The notes beneath the pieces are model-generated. The model had not been told where the DNA came from and searched no databases. It saw only the letters and a list, made by a program, of their open reading frames with translations. Source: JBEKTW01 sp049515655 (GTDB lineage Bacteria > Bacteroidota > Ignavibacteria > UBA10030 > SZUA-254). From it: a stretch of DNA of 64,000 bases. How positions within the stretch are numbered: position 1 is the stretch's first letter; every line of letters starts with the position of its first letter. The position numbers and the translations under genes are program-made. The stretch is from the NCBI GenBank assembly GCA_049515655.1, contig JBEKTW010000001.1, forward strand, positions 372,001-436,000, read 5' to 3'. This document shows positions 23,374-33,090 of the stretch, one piece after another.

Positions 23374-24278
23374 ACGTCACTGTCGATAAAAGCGCGGGCT
23401 TTTGTTGGGGGGTCGTGCGGACGGTCGATATCGCCGAATCGGAATTGAAATCCCTGAAGCAGGGGCAGGAGTTGTATTGCCTCGGTGATATCATTCATAA
23501 TCCGATGGAAATCAAGCGGCTCGAAGACGAGGGCCTGAAGACAATTACTCATGCCGACCTTTCGAAGATTAAGAACGGCAAGGTGTTGATACGCGCACAC
23601 GGTGAACCCCCGGAAACCTACGCGTGGGCCCGGGAACTGGGTATCGAGCTGATCGATGCGACGTGCCCGGTGGTGTGGAAAGTACAGCAGCGCATCAAGA
23701 AATTCTACGACCAGGGCTTTCAGGTTGTGATCTACGGAAAAAGGGACCATGCGGAAGTTATTGGATTGGTCGGCCAAACGAACGGCGAAGCAATCGTCAT
23801 TAAGTCGTTGGAGGAAATCAGCAAGGTTGATTTGACTCGCAAGACCGTGCTCTTCTCCCAGACAACGATGGATAAAGAGACGTTTTACAAGTTGCGGGAC
23901 GAGTTCAAAAAGCAGATCAATGAGCTCATCGTCGACTCCTTCGACAAGGAAGCACAGGATTTTCACGCAAAAGACACTATTTGTGGACAGGTTTTCGGAC
24001 GCGACAAGAAGCTGAGAGATTTCGCGGGTCAGAATGATATCATGATTTTCGTTGCAGGCAAGAATAGTTCGAACGGCAAAGTTCTGTATCATATTTGCCA
24101 GGAAGCCAATCCACGAACGTATTTCGTAGAGGTTGAATCCGAATTACGGCCTGAGTGGTTTGAGGGCATTGAAACGGTGGGCATCAGCGGGGCCACCTCA
24201 ACTCCCCAATGGCTAATGGAACGGGTAAAGGTCAAGATCGAGGAGATGTTCTCCGTCCTGCAGCCGGCGCCCATGTAA
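23370..24278 (+). CDS. ispH: 4-hydroxy-3-methylbut-2-enyl diphosphate reductase
   Basis: The last step of the MEP isoprenoid pathway. Iron-sulfur ligands are Cys12 (GFCWGV), Cys99 (DATCPV) and Cys205 (DTICGQ); the substrate-binding His43 (IIHNP), His77 (AHGEP) and the ISGATSTP segment are present. The length of 302 residues is normal. The start is TTG overlapping the cmk stop by 4 bases. It is followed by rpsA after about 150 bases; products of MiaA need its isoprenoid output. Confidence 0.96.
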   Translation: MNVTVDKSAGFCWGVVRTVDIAESELKSLKQGQELYCLGDIIHNPMEIKRLEDEGLKTITHADLSKIKNGKVLIRAHGEPPETYAWARELGIELIDATCPVVWKVQQRIKKFYDQGFQVVIYGKRDHAEVIGLVGQTNGEAIVIKSLEEISKVDLTRKTVLFSQTTMDKETFYKLRDEFKKQINELIVDSFDKEAQDFHAKDTICGQVFGRDKKLRDFAGQNDIMIFVAGKNSSNGKVLYHICQEANPRTYFVEVESELRPEWFEGIETVGISGATSTPQWLMERVKVKIEEMFSVLQPAPM

Positions 24279-24426
24279 GAATTTGTACCAAGTCATCCTA
24301 ATTAACATTCTCACAATAAACATATCCTCATCGGTGTCCGGCGCGTTGATGACTTGCGCGCGGTGACGATGATGGATACCTGAGAACGATCAATGAGCCA
24401 GATGGTTCTCTTTAGAAGGAGTATGA

Positions 24427-26310
24427 ATGGCTGAAGAGCAAAAAGAAGCACCGTACCAGGAAATACCGACACAGACACTGGAAGGCACAACCCGTCGAAG
24501 GACGAACCTTTCCACCCCGAAGAATTCTCCCGCGCCAAAAATGAATGGTGGAAGGAGACGTGCGATCGCTGAGATCGAGGAACACGAATATTCGAGCCAG
24601 GAGTATCAGGAGCTCTCAAAGCTCTACGACCAGACATTCGGAAGCGTCCAAGAGGGACAAATCGTCAAGGGGAGAGTGGTCTCCATCAATGACCACGGCG
24701 TTTCGATCGATATTGGATTCAAATCGGAAGGCATCGTCCCGCTCACCGAATTTCCGAACATTGATGAACTCAAACCGGGAGATGAAGTCGAGGTATTTCT
24801 TGAGAATGTCGAAAGCAAGGATGGTCAGCTTATCCTCTCACGCAAGCGGGCGGACTATATGCGCATCTGGGAACGCATAACGAAAGCGCATGAAACGGGT
24901 GAAGTTCTCCAGGGGAAAATCACCCGCCGCATCAAAGGCGGCTTGGTTGTCGACCTGATGGGACTCGATGCGTTTCTTCCGGGCTCGCAAATCGATATTC
25001 GACCGGTTCGCGATTTCGACCTCTTCCTCTCCAAAACGATGGATTTCCGCGTCGTAAAAGTGAATACTCCCAATGAAAATGTTGTCGTGAGTCACAAAGT
25101 ACTGATCGAAGAAGAGATCGCAGACCAGCGCAACGCGATTCTTTCACAGCTTGAAAAGGGACAAGTTCTCGAAGGCAGCGTGAAGGCGATTACCGACTTC
25201 GGTGTGTTCATCGACCTCGGCGGCGTCGACGGTCTTATCCACATCACGGACCTCTCATGGGGCCGTGTGAATCACCCGTCCGAAATCGTTAAGCTTGACC
25301 AGAAGATCAACGTCGTTGTGCTTGATTTTGACGAGACCAAGAAACGCATCTCCCTTGGCTTGAAGCAATTACAGCCGCATCCATGGGAAAATATCGAAAC
25401 GAAATATCCCGTCGGGACGAAAGTGCTCGGCAAGGTCGTTTCGATGGCGGACTACGGAGCCTTCATCGAGATTGAAAAAGGTATTGAAGGTCTCATTCAT
25501 ATTTCTGAAATGAGCTGGACGCAGCACGTCAAGCATCCATCACAAATCGTCTCCATGGGTCAGATGGTGGACGCTATCATCCTGAGCATGGACAAGGATA
25601 ACAAGAAAATCTCTCTTGGCATGAAGCAGCTCGAACCCGACCCGTGGCTCAACCTGCTCCAGAAATATCCTGTCAGTTCAAAACACACCGGTATCGTCCG
25701 GAATCTGACAAACTTCGGCGTTTTCGTCGAGCTCGAAGAGGGATTTGACGGACTCATCCACATCTCCGATCTGTCATGGACAAAAAAGATTCGCCACCCG
25801 GCGGAGATCGTGAAGAAGGGTGAGAAGATTGACGTGGTGATTCTCGGCATCGATGTCGAACAGCGAAGGATTTCTCTCGGCCATAAACAGGTCAGGGATA
25901 ATCCGTGGGATTCCTTCGAGCAGGCCTATAAGGTCGGTACTGAAACGGAGGGCAAAGTGGTCCGTATCATTGAAAAAGGCCTGATCGCTGAATTACCGCT
26001 GGGTGTCGACGGCTTCGTGCCCGCCTCACAGCTTTCCACGATTCCTGTCAAGAAAATTGCCGATGCGTTCCATGTCGGCGATTCGCTCAACATGAAGGTG
26101 ATCGAGTTTGACAAGGAGAGCAAGAAGATCGTCCTTTCAGTTATTGATTACCTGAAAGGCAAGGAGCAGAAACTGATCGACGACTATGTGAAAAAGCACA
26201 AGTTGTTGCCGATGACGCTGAAGGATGTAGCGGTCGTTGAGGGCAAGTCCATTGAACTTCCACCGGACCTTCTGAACGAACAGCCGCCTCCACCAGAGTA
26301 CTTGCTGTAA
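24427..26310 (+). CDS. rpsA: 30S ribosomal protein S1
   Basis: An mRNA-binding ribosomal protein of 627 residues with six S1 OB-fold repeats (starting about residues 75, 160, 245, 330, 415 and 500), each with the GxVxxIxxFGVFVxLxxGxxGLIHISD pattern in the central four. A Lys/Arg-rich N-terminal extension of 70 residues precedes the first repeat. AGAAGGAG 5 bases before the ATG is the strongest Shine-Dalgarno of the segment. The gene is followed by a hairpin at 26340-26367. Confidence 0.97.
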   Translation: MAEEQKEAPYQEIPTQTLEGTTRRRTNLSTPKNSPAPKMNGGRRRAIAEIEEHEYSSQEYQELSKLYDQTFGSVQEGQIVKGRVVSINDHGVSIDIGFKSEGIVPLTEFPNIDELKPGDEVEVFLENVESKDGQLILSRKRADYMRIWERITKAHETGEVLQGKITRRIKGGLVVDLMGLDAFLPGSQIDIRPVRDFDLFLSKTMDFRVVKVNTPNENVVVSHKVLIEEEIADQRNAILSQLEKGQVLEGSVKAITDFGVFIDLGGVDGLIHITDLSWGRVNHPSEIVKLDQKINVVVLDFDETKKRISLGLKQLQPHPWENIETKYPVGTKVLGKVVSMADYGAFIEIEKGIEGLIHISEMSWTQHVKHPSQIVSMGQMVDAIILSMDKDNKKISLGMKQLEPDPWLNLLQKYPVSSKHTGIVRNLTNFGVFVELEEGFDGLIHISDLSWTKKIRHPAEIVKKGEKIDVVILGIDVEQRRISLGHKQVRDNPWDSFEQAYKVGTETEGKVVRIIEKGLIAELPLGVDGFVPASQLSTIPVKKIADAFHVGDSLNMKVIEFDKESKKIVLSVIDYLKGKEQKLIDDYVKKHKLLPMTLKDVAVVEGKSIELPPDLLNEQPPPPEYLL

Positions 26311-26339
26311 ACTTCTTCCATTTTCAAAGATCTACGGTC

Positions 26340-26374
26340 AAAGAGTTGTCTTTGTGGACAACTCTTTGTATTTT
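26340..26374 (+). terminator. Hairpin: rpsA terminator overlapping the mtaB promoter
   Basis: A perfect 11-bp stem AAAGAGTTGTC/GACAACTCTTT (26340-26350 with 26357-26367), loop TTTGTG, followed by GTATTTTG. The same bases contain TTGTCT (26346-26351), 17 bp, TATTTT (26369-26374), a promoter for mtaB. Both readings are plausible together. Confidence 0.6.
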
Positions 26375-26380
26375 GATACG

Positions 26381-27730
26381 ATGTTGAAAGTTGCTTTTCA
26401 TACGCTGGGCTGCAAGGTGAACTTCGCGGAGACCTCGACGATCAGCCGGCAGTTCCTTGACCGCGGATTTGAGGTTGTCGGGGCTGGCGAGCCGTGTGAT
26501 GTTTACGTCTTGAACACCTGCAGTGTCACGGAACGGGCTGACCGTGAATGTCGTCAGATCATCCGTCGGGTGCTTCGCCATTCTCCCCATGCATACGTCA
26601 TTGCCACCGGCTGCTACGCGCAGCTACAGCCCGATGAAATCGCTTCCATTGAAGGCGTCGACCTGCTTCTCGGTGCGAAAGAGAAATTCCGCGTGTTCGA
26701 TGTTGAGCAGAACTTCGCCAAGAGAGGATTACCCCAAACGTTCGTTTCCTGCATCGATGAAACGCTGGAGTTTGAACCGGCATGCTCGGGGGAAAACGAC
26801 GGCCGCACACGCGCCTTTCTGAAGATTCAGGATGGATGTGATTACGGTTGCGCTTTCTGCACCATCCCGCTTGCACGCGGGGCCAGCCGCAGCCAATCAT
26901 TCGGCACAGTCCTCCAGCAGGCACGGGTGCTCGCGGATCGGGGGTACAGAGAGATCGTTCTCACGGGCGTGAACGTCGGAGATTACGGGAGAATGATCGG
27001 AACCAACCTCCTGAAGCTCCTGGAAGCGCTTGACACGGTTGACGGCATCCAACGTATTCGGATCAGCTCCATCGAGCCGAACTTGTTAACCACGGAGATG
27101 GTCGATTTCATCATGCGCTCCGATAAAATCTGTCATCACTTTCACATCCCTTTGCAGAGTGGGAGTGACACGATGTTGAAACGCATGCGCCGGAGATATC
27201 TCACCGGGGATTACAGAGAGATCGTGGAGTACGTGAAGCGGCGGGATCCCGGCGCAGGTATTGGGGTTGATGTCATTGTTGGATTCCCCGGCGAAACCGA
27301 CGCATTGTTTGACGAAACACATTTGATGCTGGCCGATCTACCGGTATCCTATCTCCACGTCTTCACATATTCTGAACGCCCGAATACATACGCAGTTGCA
27401 CTTCCGGGAAAGGTTGAACCGAAAGTCCGCACTGAACGAAGCGAAATGCTGCGGATTCTCAGTCAGAAAAAACGCCGTGCGTTCTTTTCTTCCTTTGTCG
27501 GCAAAGAACTTGAGGTACTGTTCGAAACTGTTTCAGCGAACAACCGTGTGTCAGGCTTGTCGTCGAATTACGTCCGTGTCGAAGTACAGGCGGATGAGCC
27601 GCTCTCAAACGAGATTCGAAACGTCAGAATTGTCGGTCTGGCAGACGATCGTTGCCGGGGCGAAATAGTTACCGCCGGCCGTGAAGAGGCGATCGCGCAA
27701 CCGCTTTCCTACGAGTTTGCCTTGTCATAG
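26381..27730 (+). CDS. mtaB: tRNA t6A37 methylthiotransferase MtaB
   Basis: A radical-SAM enzyme of 449 residues that adds a methylthio group to t6A37. The N-terminal MTTase domain begins VAFHTLGCKVN with Cys11 and a second Cys in LNTCSVT; the radical-SAM cluster motif is CDYGCAFC; the C-terminus has a TRAM domain (about 375-440). The ATG at 26381 fits the family start; the open frame from a GTG at 26354 lies in the hairpin. The promoter would give an almost leaderless transcript. Confidence 0.95.
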   Translation: MLKVAFHTLGCKVNFAETSTISRQFLDRGFEVVGAGEPCDVYVLNTCSVTERADRECRQIIRRVLRHSPHAYVIATGCYAQLQPDEIASIEGVDLLLGAKEKFRVFDVEQNFAKRGLPQTFVSCIDETLEFEPACSGENDGRTRAFLKIQDGCDYGCAFCTIPLARGASRSQSFGTVLQQARVLADRGYREIVLTGVNVGDYGRMIGTNLLKLLEALDTVDGIQRIRISSIEPNLLTTEMVDFIMRSDKICHHFHIPLQSGSDTMLKRMRRRYLTGDYREIVEYVKRRDPGAGIGVDVIVGFPGETDALFDETHLMLADLPVSYLHVFTYSERPNTYAVALPGKVEPKVRTERSEMLRILSQKKRRAFFSSFVGKELEVLFETVSANNRVSGLSSNYVRVEVQADEPLSNEIRNVRIVGLADDRCRGEIVTAGREEAIAQPLSYEFALS

Positions 27731-27787
27731 CGGAGGAACACGTCCTGCTTCCCAATTCATGTTGAACGAAGAACTTCTGGAACGCTT

Positions 27788-28552
27788 ATGAGATATGTCC
27801 TGCTTTGCACCGTCATCATGTCACGGATTGCCTTTGGTCAGTCCTTCGACGTCCGTTCCGGATCTCTGCTGGCTTCTGACCGGTCGCTGTTCGCGCAGCC
27901 CTCATCGGCCACAGCTTTCGGGAGGCCGCTCGGGGTTGCGAATTTTGAATCGGTTCGCACGTCCGAGGAGAAGAGCGTCGCTCAGTCGGTGATCTATTCG
28001 CTGATATTACCGGGCATGGGCGAACTCTACGTGGGGGACTACAGCGTCGGCAAATATTTCACGATCGCGGAGGTTTCGTTGTGGATTACGTGGACAGGTT
28101 TTCAGATGTATGGGAACTGGATTCAAACGGATTCGCGGAACTATGCTGTACAACACGCCGGCGTGATTACCGCTGGAAGGAGTGACCAGTATTTTATCGA
28201 TATCGGCAACTTTCAAAGTGTATATGCATTCAACCAGGAAATGCTGCGGGAGCGCAATCAATACCAGACCTACGACGTCAATTCATCCAGTTTCTGGAGC
28301 TGGGACACCGATGCGAACCGCGAGCACTACCGTCAATTGCGCATCTCCAGCGATGAGACGTTTAATAACTCCCGGTATGTTATCGCGGCAGTTTTGATCA
28401 ACCACCTGACGAGCGCCATCAACGCGGCGCGCAATGCTCTTGCCCATAACAAGAACGCTGCACAATCGTCACTGCTCGATGTTCATGCCAGTCTCATCGG
28501 AGGAATCCAGCATACGAATGGGATTCTAATTACGTTTTCGCGAAATTTCTAA
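27788..28552 (+). CDS. DUF5683-like membrane-associated protein
   Basis: A protein of 254 residues with a signal-like N-terminus (MRYVLLCTVIMSRIAFG) and a region SLILPGMGELYVGDYSVGKYFTIAEVSLWITWTGFQ resembling DUF5683, the small hydrophobic-pair module in Bacteroidota and Ignavibacteria envelope proteins. I do not recognise a function. It lies 57 bases after mtaB and 50 before truA, same strand, so is probably part of one transcript, but no link in function is visible. The Gly-rich hydrophobic pair (about 76-110) and a short helix near 200 could be membrane segments. Confidence 0.7.
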   Translation: MRYVLLCTVIMSRIAFGQSFDVRSGSLLASDRSLFAQPSSATAFGRPLGVANFESVRTSEEKSVAQSVIYSLILPGMGELYVGDYSVGKYFTIAEVSLWITWTGFQMYGNWIQTDSRNYAVQHAGVITAGRSDQYFIDIGNFQSVYAFNQEMLRERNQYQTYDVNSSSFWSWDTDANREHYRQLRISSDETFNNSRYVIAAVLINHLTSAINAARNALAHNKNAAQSSLLDVHASLIGGIQHTNGILITFSRNF

Positions 28553-28603
28553 CGTCGGCCTCGATCGCCGTTTGCGAACCGATGATGAAGCCAGGTTCTT
28601 CCC

Positions 28604-29356
28604 ATGCGCAATATCAAATTACTCCTCGAGTATGACGGAACCGGATACGTCGGCTGGCAACGACAAGCCTCCCGTTCCGACTCGGTTGAGGAGAACGGCA
28701 GGAGTATCCAGGGGGAAATAGAATCGGTTCTGGAGAAGATACTCCAGGAGAAAGTGAACATTGTTGGCGCCGGCAGAACCGACGCGGGCGTTCACGCGCG
28801 TGGACAGGTGGCCAACTTCCGGACCGATTCCAACCTTTCCGCGGACCAGATCAAGGGAGCGTTAAACGGTCTCCTGCCCGAAGACATCGTCGTGCATTCC
28901 GTCGAAGAAGTGGCGTTCGATTTTCACGCGCGCTACAGCGCGAAAGGGAGAGTGTATTCGTACCTGATTACTCTGAGTCCTTCCGCCATTGCCCGGAACT
29001 ATTCCTGGTATGTCAAGTATTCGCTGGAGTTCGGGACCATGCAGACGGCTGCCCGGCAAATCCTCGGTACTCATGATTTCGAATCGTTCTGCAAAGCAAA
29101 TTCAGATGTCGAGCACCATCTCTGCAATGTCACGCATTCGTCGTGGTCGGCACAGGTCACGACCTTGAGGTACGAGATCCAGGCGGACAGATTTCTCCAC
29201 GGCATGGTTCGTGCGCTGGTTGGGACGATGGTTGATCTCGGGAGGGGATACACGTCCCCGGGGGACTTCGAAGCTATCATGGCGAAGAAAGATAGAAAGG
29301 CAGCCGGCATGTCGGCTCCGGCGAGAGGGCTGGTGCTCGAAAGGGTCGTTTACTGA
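28604..29356 (+). CDS. truA: tRNA pseudouridine synthase A
   Basis: Makes pseudouridine at 38-40 of the anticodon stem. Catalytic Asp60 in GAGRTDAGVHA, YDGTGYVGWQ at the N-terminus and FLHGMVRALVG near the C-terminus are diagnostic. 250 residues is normal. With miaA, mtaB and the SpoU methylase it makes four tRNA/rRNA-modifying enzymes in this window. Confidence 0.96.
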   Translation: MRNIKLLLEYDGTGYVGWQRQASRSDSVEENGRSIQGEIESVLEKILQEKVNIVGAGRTDAGVHARGQVANFRTDSNLSADQIKGALNGLLPEDIVVHSVEEVAFDFHARYSAKGRVYSYLITLSPSAIARNYSWYVKYSLEFGTMQTAARQILGTHDFESFCKANSDVEHHLCNVTHSSWSAQVTTLRYEIQADRFLHGMVRALVGTMVDLGRGYTSPGDFEAIMAKKDRKAAGMSAPARGLVLERVVY

Positions 29357-29415
29357 CAATCGTCCTCGCCAACGGCATTCCTTTCATTGTTCGCCGCTTA
29401 CGTCCGCCGGGGCGT

Positions 29416-29444
29416 TTGACAATCGTTATCCTTTATGATACATT
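29416..29444 (+). promoter_or_regulatory. Promoter of the CNNM/CorC-like gene
   Basis: TTGACA (29416-29421), 17 bp, TACATT (29439-29444). The ATG of the next gene is about 50 bases downstream of the likely start site. Confidence 0.7.
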
Positions 29445-29499
29445 AATTGGATGGAAAAGAATTCTTTCGAAGTTTTATAGGGGTTTTCGCTAACGTAAG

Positions 29500-30816
29500 A
29501 TGGCTGAAGTACTTGGCGACATAGTGTTTATCCTCTTTCTTGTTCTGGCGAACGGTTTTTTTGTTGCCGCCGAATTTGCCATGGTCAAGGTGCGATTATC
29601 ACAGCTCGAAGAACGGATCAAACAGGGATACCGGCGGGCAGTCGTAGCAAAGCACATCGTCGAACATATTGACGCGTATCTTTCTGCTACTCAGCTTGGA
29701 ATTACTCTCTCCAGTTTGGGACTCGGCTGGGTCGGCGAGCCGCTCCTGGCGGAGCTGTTGGCCGGGCCGTTTGTAGCGCTCGGGATTGTCAGCGATAAGG
29801 CGCTTCACGCCGTTTCGTTCGCGGTTAGCTTCGGCATTTTGACTTTCCTGCTGATCATCCTTGGTGAATTAGGTCCGAAATCCTACGCGATCCGCCACCC
29901 TGAAGCCACGTCGTATATGACGTCCCTGCCGCTGCAGCTGTTCTACCAGGTTTTCAAACCCGCCATCTGGGTCTTGAACCGTTCGGCAAACATCATGCTC
30001 CGATTTCTGGGCATTCCACTCACGCGCTCGGGTGAAATGTATCACTCGGCGGAAGAATTGGAAATCATTGTTAATGAGGGGGCAAGAAGCGGCGTCCTGA
30101 ACAAAACGGAGCAGGAGCTTATTACCAGCATCTTCGAGTTTTCAACGACGACGGCCAAGGAAATCATGGTTCCACGCACCGAGATGGTTGCCCTCGATAT
30201 CAACAAGCCGCGGGAACATCTCATCCGCGTCGTCACTGAAGAGGGATACTCCCGCTTGCCCGTGTTCAAAGAGTCTCTGGATAACATCGTCGGGATTATT
30301 TACACGAAAGACCTCATTAACCTGCTGGAAGATCGGGACTTGATCGTCATACAGGATATTCTCCGTCCTCCGTACTTTGTGCCGGAATCCGTCAAGATCA
30401 GCAAGCTCATGCGCGACCTCCAGGAGCAGAAAATTCATATGGCGGTCGTGGTCGACGAATTTGGAGGTACCCAGGGACTCGTGACGATGGAGGATATTCT
30501 CGAAGAAATCGTCGGTGAAATACATGATGAGTACGATGAGGTTTTGAAGGACGTTGAGCAATCGGCGGATGGAGCCGTGCTTGTCAACGCCCGGATCAGT
30601 ATCAAGGATTTTAACGACCGGTTCGGAGAAGTCATTCCGGAAGACGCCGAGTATGACACGCTGAGCGGATTTCTCAACAAGATCACGGGGAGAATTCCGG
30701 AAATGCACGAGGAGATCAAGTACAATAACCTTCAATTCACGGTCGTGAAGAAAAGCCAGCGGCGCATCAGGCAGGTAAAAATGCGGAAAGTCCCTCAGTC
30801 TTCTGCCACGTCGTAG
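29500..30816 (+). CDS. CNNM/HlyC-CorC family transporter with CBS domains
   Basis: An inner-membrane protein of 438 residues: DUF21/CNNM transmembrane domain (about 5-190) starting LVLANGFFVAAEFAMVKVR, two CBS domains (about 215-335) with VPRTEMVAL and VVVDEFGGTQGLVTMEDILEEIVGEI, and a CorC_HlyC C-terminal domain. The family is thought to move or regulate magnesium or cobalt ions; older names call it hemolysin. It ends 90 bases before the convergent minus-strand glycan block. Confidence 0.93.
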   Translation: MAEVLGDIVFILFLVLANGFFVAAEFAMVKVRLSQLEERIKQGYRRAVVAKHIVEHIDAYLSATQLGITLSSLGLGWVGEPLLAELLAGPFVALGIVSDKALHAVSFAVSFGILTFLLIILGELGPKSYAIRHPEATSYMTSLPLQLFYQVFKPAIWVLNRSANIMLRFLGIPLTRSGEMYHSAEELEIIVNEGARSGVLNKTEQELITSIFEFSTTTAKEIMVPRTEMVALDINKPREHLIRVVTEEGYSRLPVFKESLDNIVGIIYTKDLINLLEDRDLIVIQDILRPPYFVPESVKISKLMRDLQEQKIHMAVVVDEFGGTQGLVTMEDILEEIVGEIHDEYDEVLKDVEQSADGAVLVNARISIKDFNDRFGEVIPEDAEYDTLSGFLNKITGRIPEMHEEIKYNNLQFTVVKKSQRRIRQVKMRKVPQSSATS

Positions 30817-30906
30817 CGCGGCGTGGCCCGCCGGACGCGCGTTTTCGAGTCCGACGTTATGTCTCAAAGATGAGGTTCAGGTGAGGGAGAGCGACCAGGA
30901 GATCTC

Positions 30907-32091
30907 TCATGCCATCACACTCTCAAAAACAGCCAGCGTGTCTTTTGCGTTCTTTCTCTGATCGAACAATTTGAGTCTTTCAAACCCCCGCTCCCGCAAT
31001 GTCGATTGCAGATCACCGTCCGAAAGCACCTTTTCCATGGCGGCGGATATTTCCCTGACGTCATGAGGATTAACGAGCAGGGCGGCATCGCCAACCACAT
31101 CCGGAATTGCGGAAACGTTTGAGGTTATCACGGGGGTCCCGCAAGACATTGCCTCCAATGGTGGTGACCCAAATCCTTCATAAAACGACGGAAAAGCAAA
31201 CAGGCTGGCAAGGCTGTATAGTGCCGGCAGATGTCTATCCTCGACATAGTCGACCATCGTTACAGATCCGTGAGTATGCAACGCTTGCAGTTGTGCGACA
31301 ATGGTATCAGCATACCAGCCCATCCCTCCCGCGAGAACGAGAGAGAACTCATGCTGGATGTGTGGCGGTAACAACGAGTACGCCTCCGCTAGCCCAACGA
31401 TGTTTTTCCTCGGCTCTATGGTTCCCAGATAGAGAATGAATTTAGGAGGAAGTGAATATCGTTCCCGAACTTCCGCAAGACTCTCGGGGTCGGTTACCGG
31501 ATGAAACTTTTCATCGAACCATGGCCAGACGACTTTCACTTTTTCGCTCTCGACGCCGAAGAGCTTTATGAGGTCCCGCTTGGTCGTATCCGAGACCACG
31601 ATGACCTTATCGGCTAATTTCAGGGCATTCGGCACGAACAATTTTGTCCACATCCGCATCTTGGGTGTGAAGTATTCCGGATGAATGTACGCAATGAGAT
31701 CATGGATCGTGACGACATACTTAAGTTTTCGGTCGGCGTTACAGAACCCGTGAATGCGCCGGGGGAGCGGAAGCCAGCGGATGCACCTGCCGAGGCGTGG
31801 AAGGAACGGCAACGCGAATGCAGGAGAGAAATACAAATCGATGGAATATGTTTGCACATACCGCGGAAGGATGAGATTCTCCCAGACTCGGTTGAGGATC
31901 ATGCGTTCGTAGCCTTCGATGAGGATCTTCGTGAGATTGGGAGCCTCGAGAGTGTCGTTCGGCTTCGCGAGAAAAAGAATGTAATTGTTCTCGCGGTCTA
32001 TTTTTAGAAGAGACCTGACGAGAAACTCGGCGTACTGACCGACACCCGACCTCCGGGGCTGAATGGTTCTGCCATCAATCGCAATTCGCAT
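30907..32091 (-). CDS. Glycosyltransferase family 4-like protein
   Basis: GT-B glycosyltransferase of 394 residues: MRIAIDGRTIQPRRSGVGQY acceptor-domain start, and EGFGSPPLEAMSCGTPVITSN in the donor-binding domain with the two Glu of the EX7E motif. It probably adds a sugar to a lipid-linked or surface polysaccharide. It is the last gene of the minus-strand block that begins with the flippase; spacing of about 100 bases to its upstream neighbour. Confidence 0.92.
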   Translation of the reverse strand: MRIAIDGRTIQPRRSGVGQYAEFLVRSLLKIDRENNYILFLAKPNDTLEAPNLTKILIEGYERMILNRVWENLILPRYVQTYSIDLYFSPAFALPFLPRLGRCIRWLPLPRRIHGFCNADRKLKYVVTIHDLIAYIHPEYFTPKMRMWTKLFVPNALKLADKVIVVSDTTKRDLIKLFGVESEKVKVVWPWFDEKFHPVTDPESLAEVRERYSLPPKFILYLGTIEPRKNIVGLAEAYSLLPPHIQHEFSLVLAGGMGWYADTIVAQLQALHTHGSVTMVDYVEDRHLPALYSLASLFAFPSFYEGFGSPPLEAMSCGTPVITSNVSAIPDVVGDAALLVNPHDVREISAAMEKVLSDGDLQSTLRERGFERLKLFDQRKNAKDTLAVFESVMA

Positions 32092-32192
32092 CAGAATGCT
32101 CTCGGTGTCTTTCCTCTTTCTGATAAGACAGGATGAAAGGTGAAATCTTCCATGGATGGGAAAATCAAACTCCCTCGCATTCCGCCATATTT

Positions 32193-33047
32193 CTATAGTA
32201 TCGTGACAAACTCCTTGTCTTTGATTGTTTCAAATTGTCTCTCCCATGTCGCCCTGAATTTCTTCAACTGAGAGAAATTTTCCTGAAACTGCGATCCGCG
32301 CAAATTCTGGACGAAGTCTGTACTAAATTCCTTTGGGTTCACAAAAAAGGCATTGACCCCCTGCGATTCCACTGTAACGAACTTGTACTCAAATCTTTCA
32401 AATAAGGATTTCCAGCCTGCAATCGATGCACCGTAGTACAATCGGTTCTCGCTTTGCTTGAGAAAGCCAAGATTCTCTTGATACGAAATAGTCAAACTCT
32501 TCCTGGGTCCATATGCCGAATTATACTCGACAACGCAAATCTTCGGCCTGAGTCCGGATTCGAGAAACGCCTTGGCTACATAGTAGTCGTTGCCGTCAAT
32601 GTCGAGTGAGAAAACGTCCGGATCCTTGAACAGGGTGATGGCAAGGATCTGGTCCACGTTCTTTGGCGTTACCATGAGCTTCAGACATTGGACGTCAATT
32701 CCAAGACCCTGAGAGAAAAGTAGCGAGAGACGGGCAAACGCTTTTTCGTCGGCCTCGATCATCAGGCCGTTGTACTTGCGAGCGATTGCCAGCCACGACG
32801 TGTTATTTTCTGTTCCATAAGAGGAGCCAACTTCAATGAAATACCGATTAGGTCGAATGAGTTTTCGCGTAAGGAAGTCAATTATTCCATCTTCGCAGTT
32901 TTGGCTGAAACCGCAGAATTCCCAGGACAGAGGGTTAGTATCGTCGATTGTTCGGAGCGAGCTGGTCGCGGCCGCCCTTGCGAGGGCTCCATTGACACGC
33001 TGCAACGCGAGGCTAATTCTCAGGTACCGTCTGATTCTGTTCAGCAT
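32193..33047 (-). CDS. FkbM-like SAM methyltransferase-fold protein
   Basis: 284 residues. An FkbM-like Rossmann pattern is seen: FSQNCEDGIIDFL, then YFIEVGSSYGTENNTSW in the position of the SAM loop (GSSYG) and LMIEADEKAFARL, DVFSLDIDGNDYYV. The family methylates sugars of surface glycans and secondary metabolites, but this member is diverged and I would not name a substrate. It lies between the GT4 gene and the canonical FkbM gene on the same strand. Confidence 0.75.
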   Translation of the reverse strand: MLNRIRRYLRISLALQRVNGALARAAATSSLRTIDDTNPLSWEFCGFSQNCEDGIIDFLTRKLIRPNRYFIEVGSSYGTENNTSWLAIARKYNGLMIEADEKAFARLSLLFSQGLGIDVQCLKLMVTPKNVDQILAITLFKDPDVFSLDIDGNDYYVAKAFLESGLRPKICVVEYNSAYGPRKSLTISYQENLGFLKQSENRLYYGASIAGWKSLFERFEYKFVTVESQGVNAFFVNPKEFSTDFVQNLRGSQFQENFSQLKKFRATWERQFETIKDKEFVTIL

Positions 33048-33090
33048 ATGCTCTTTCCACTAGTTCTCCATTTTGAAGGGACGAAATTGA

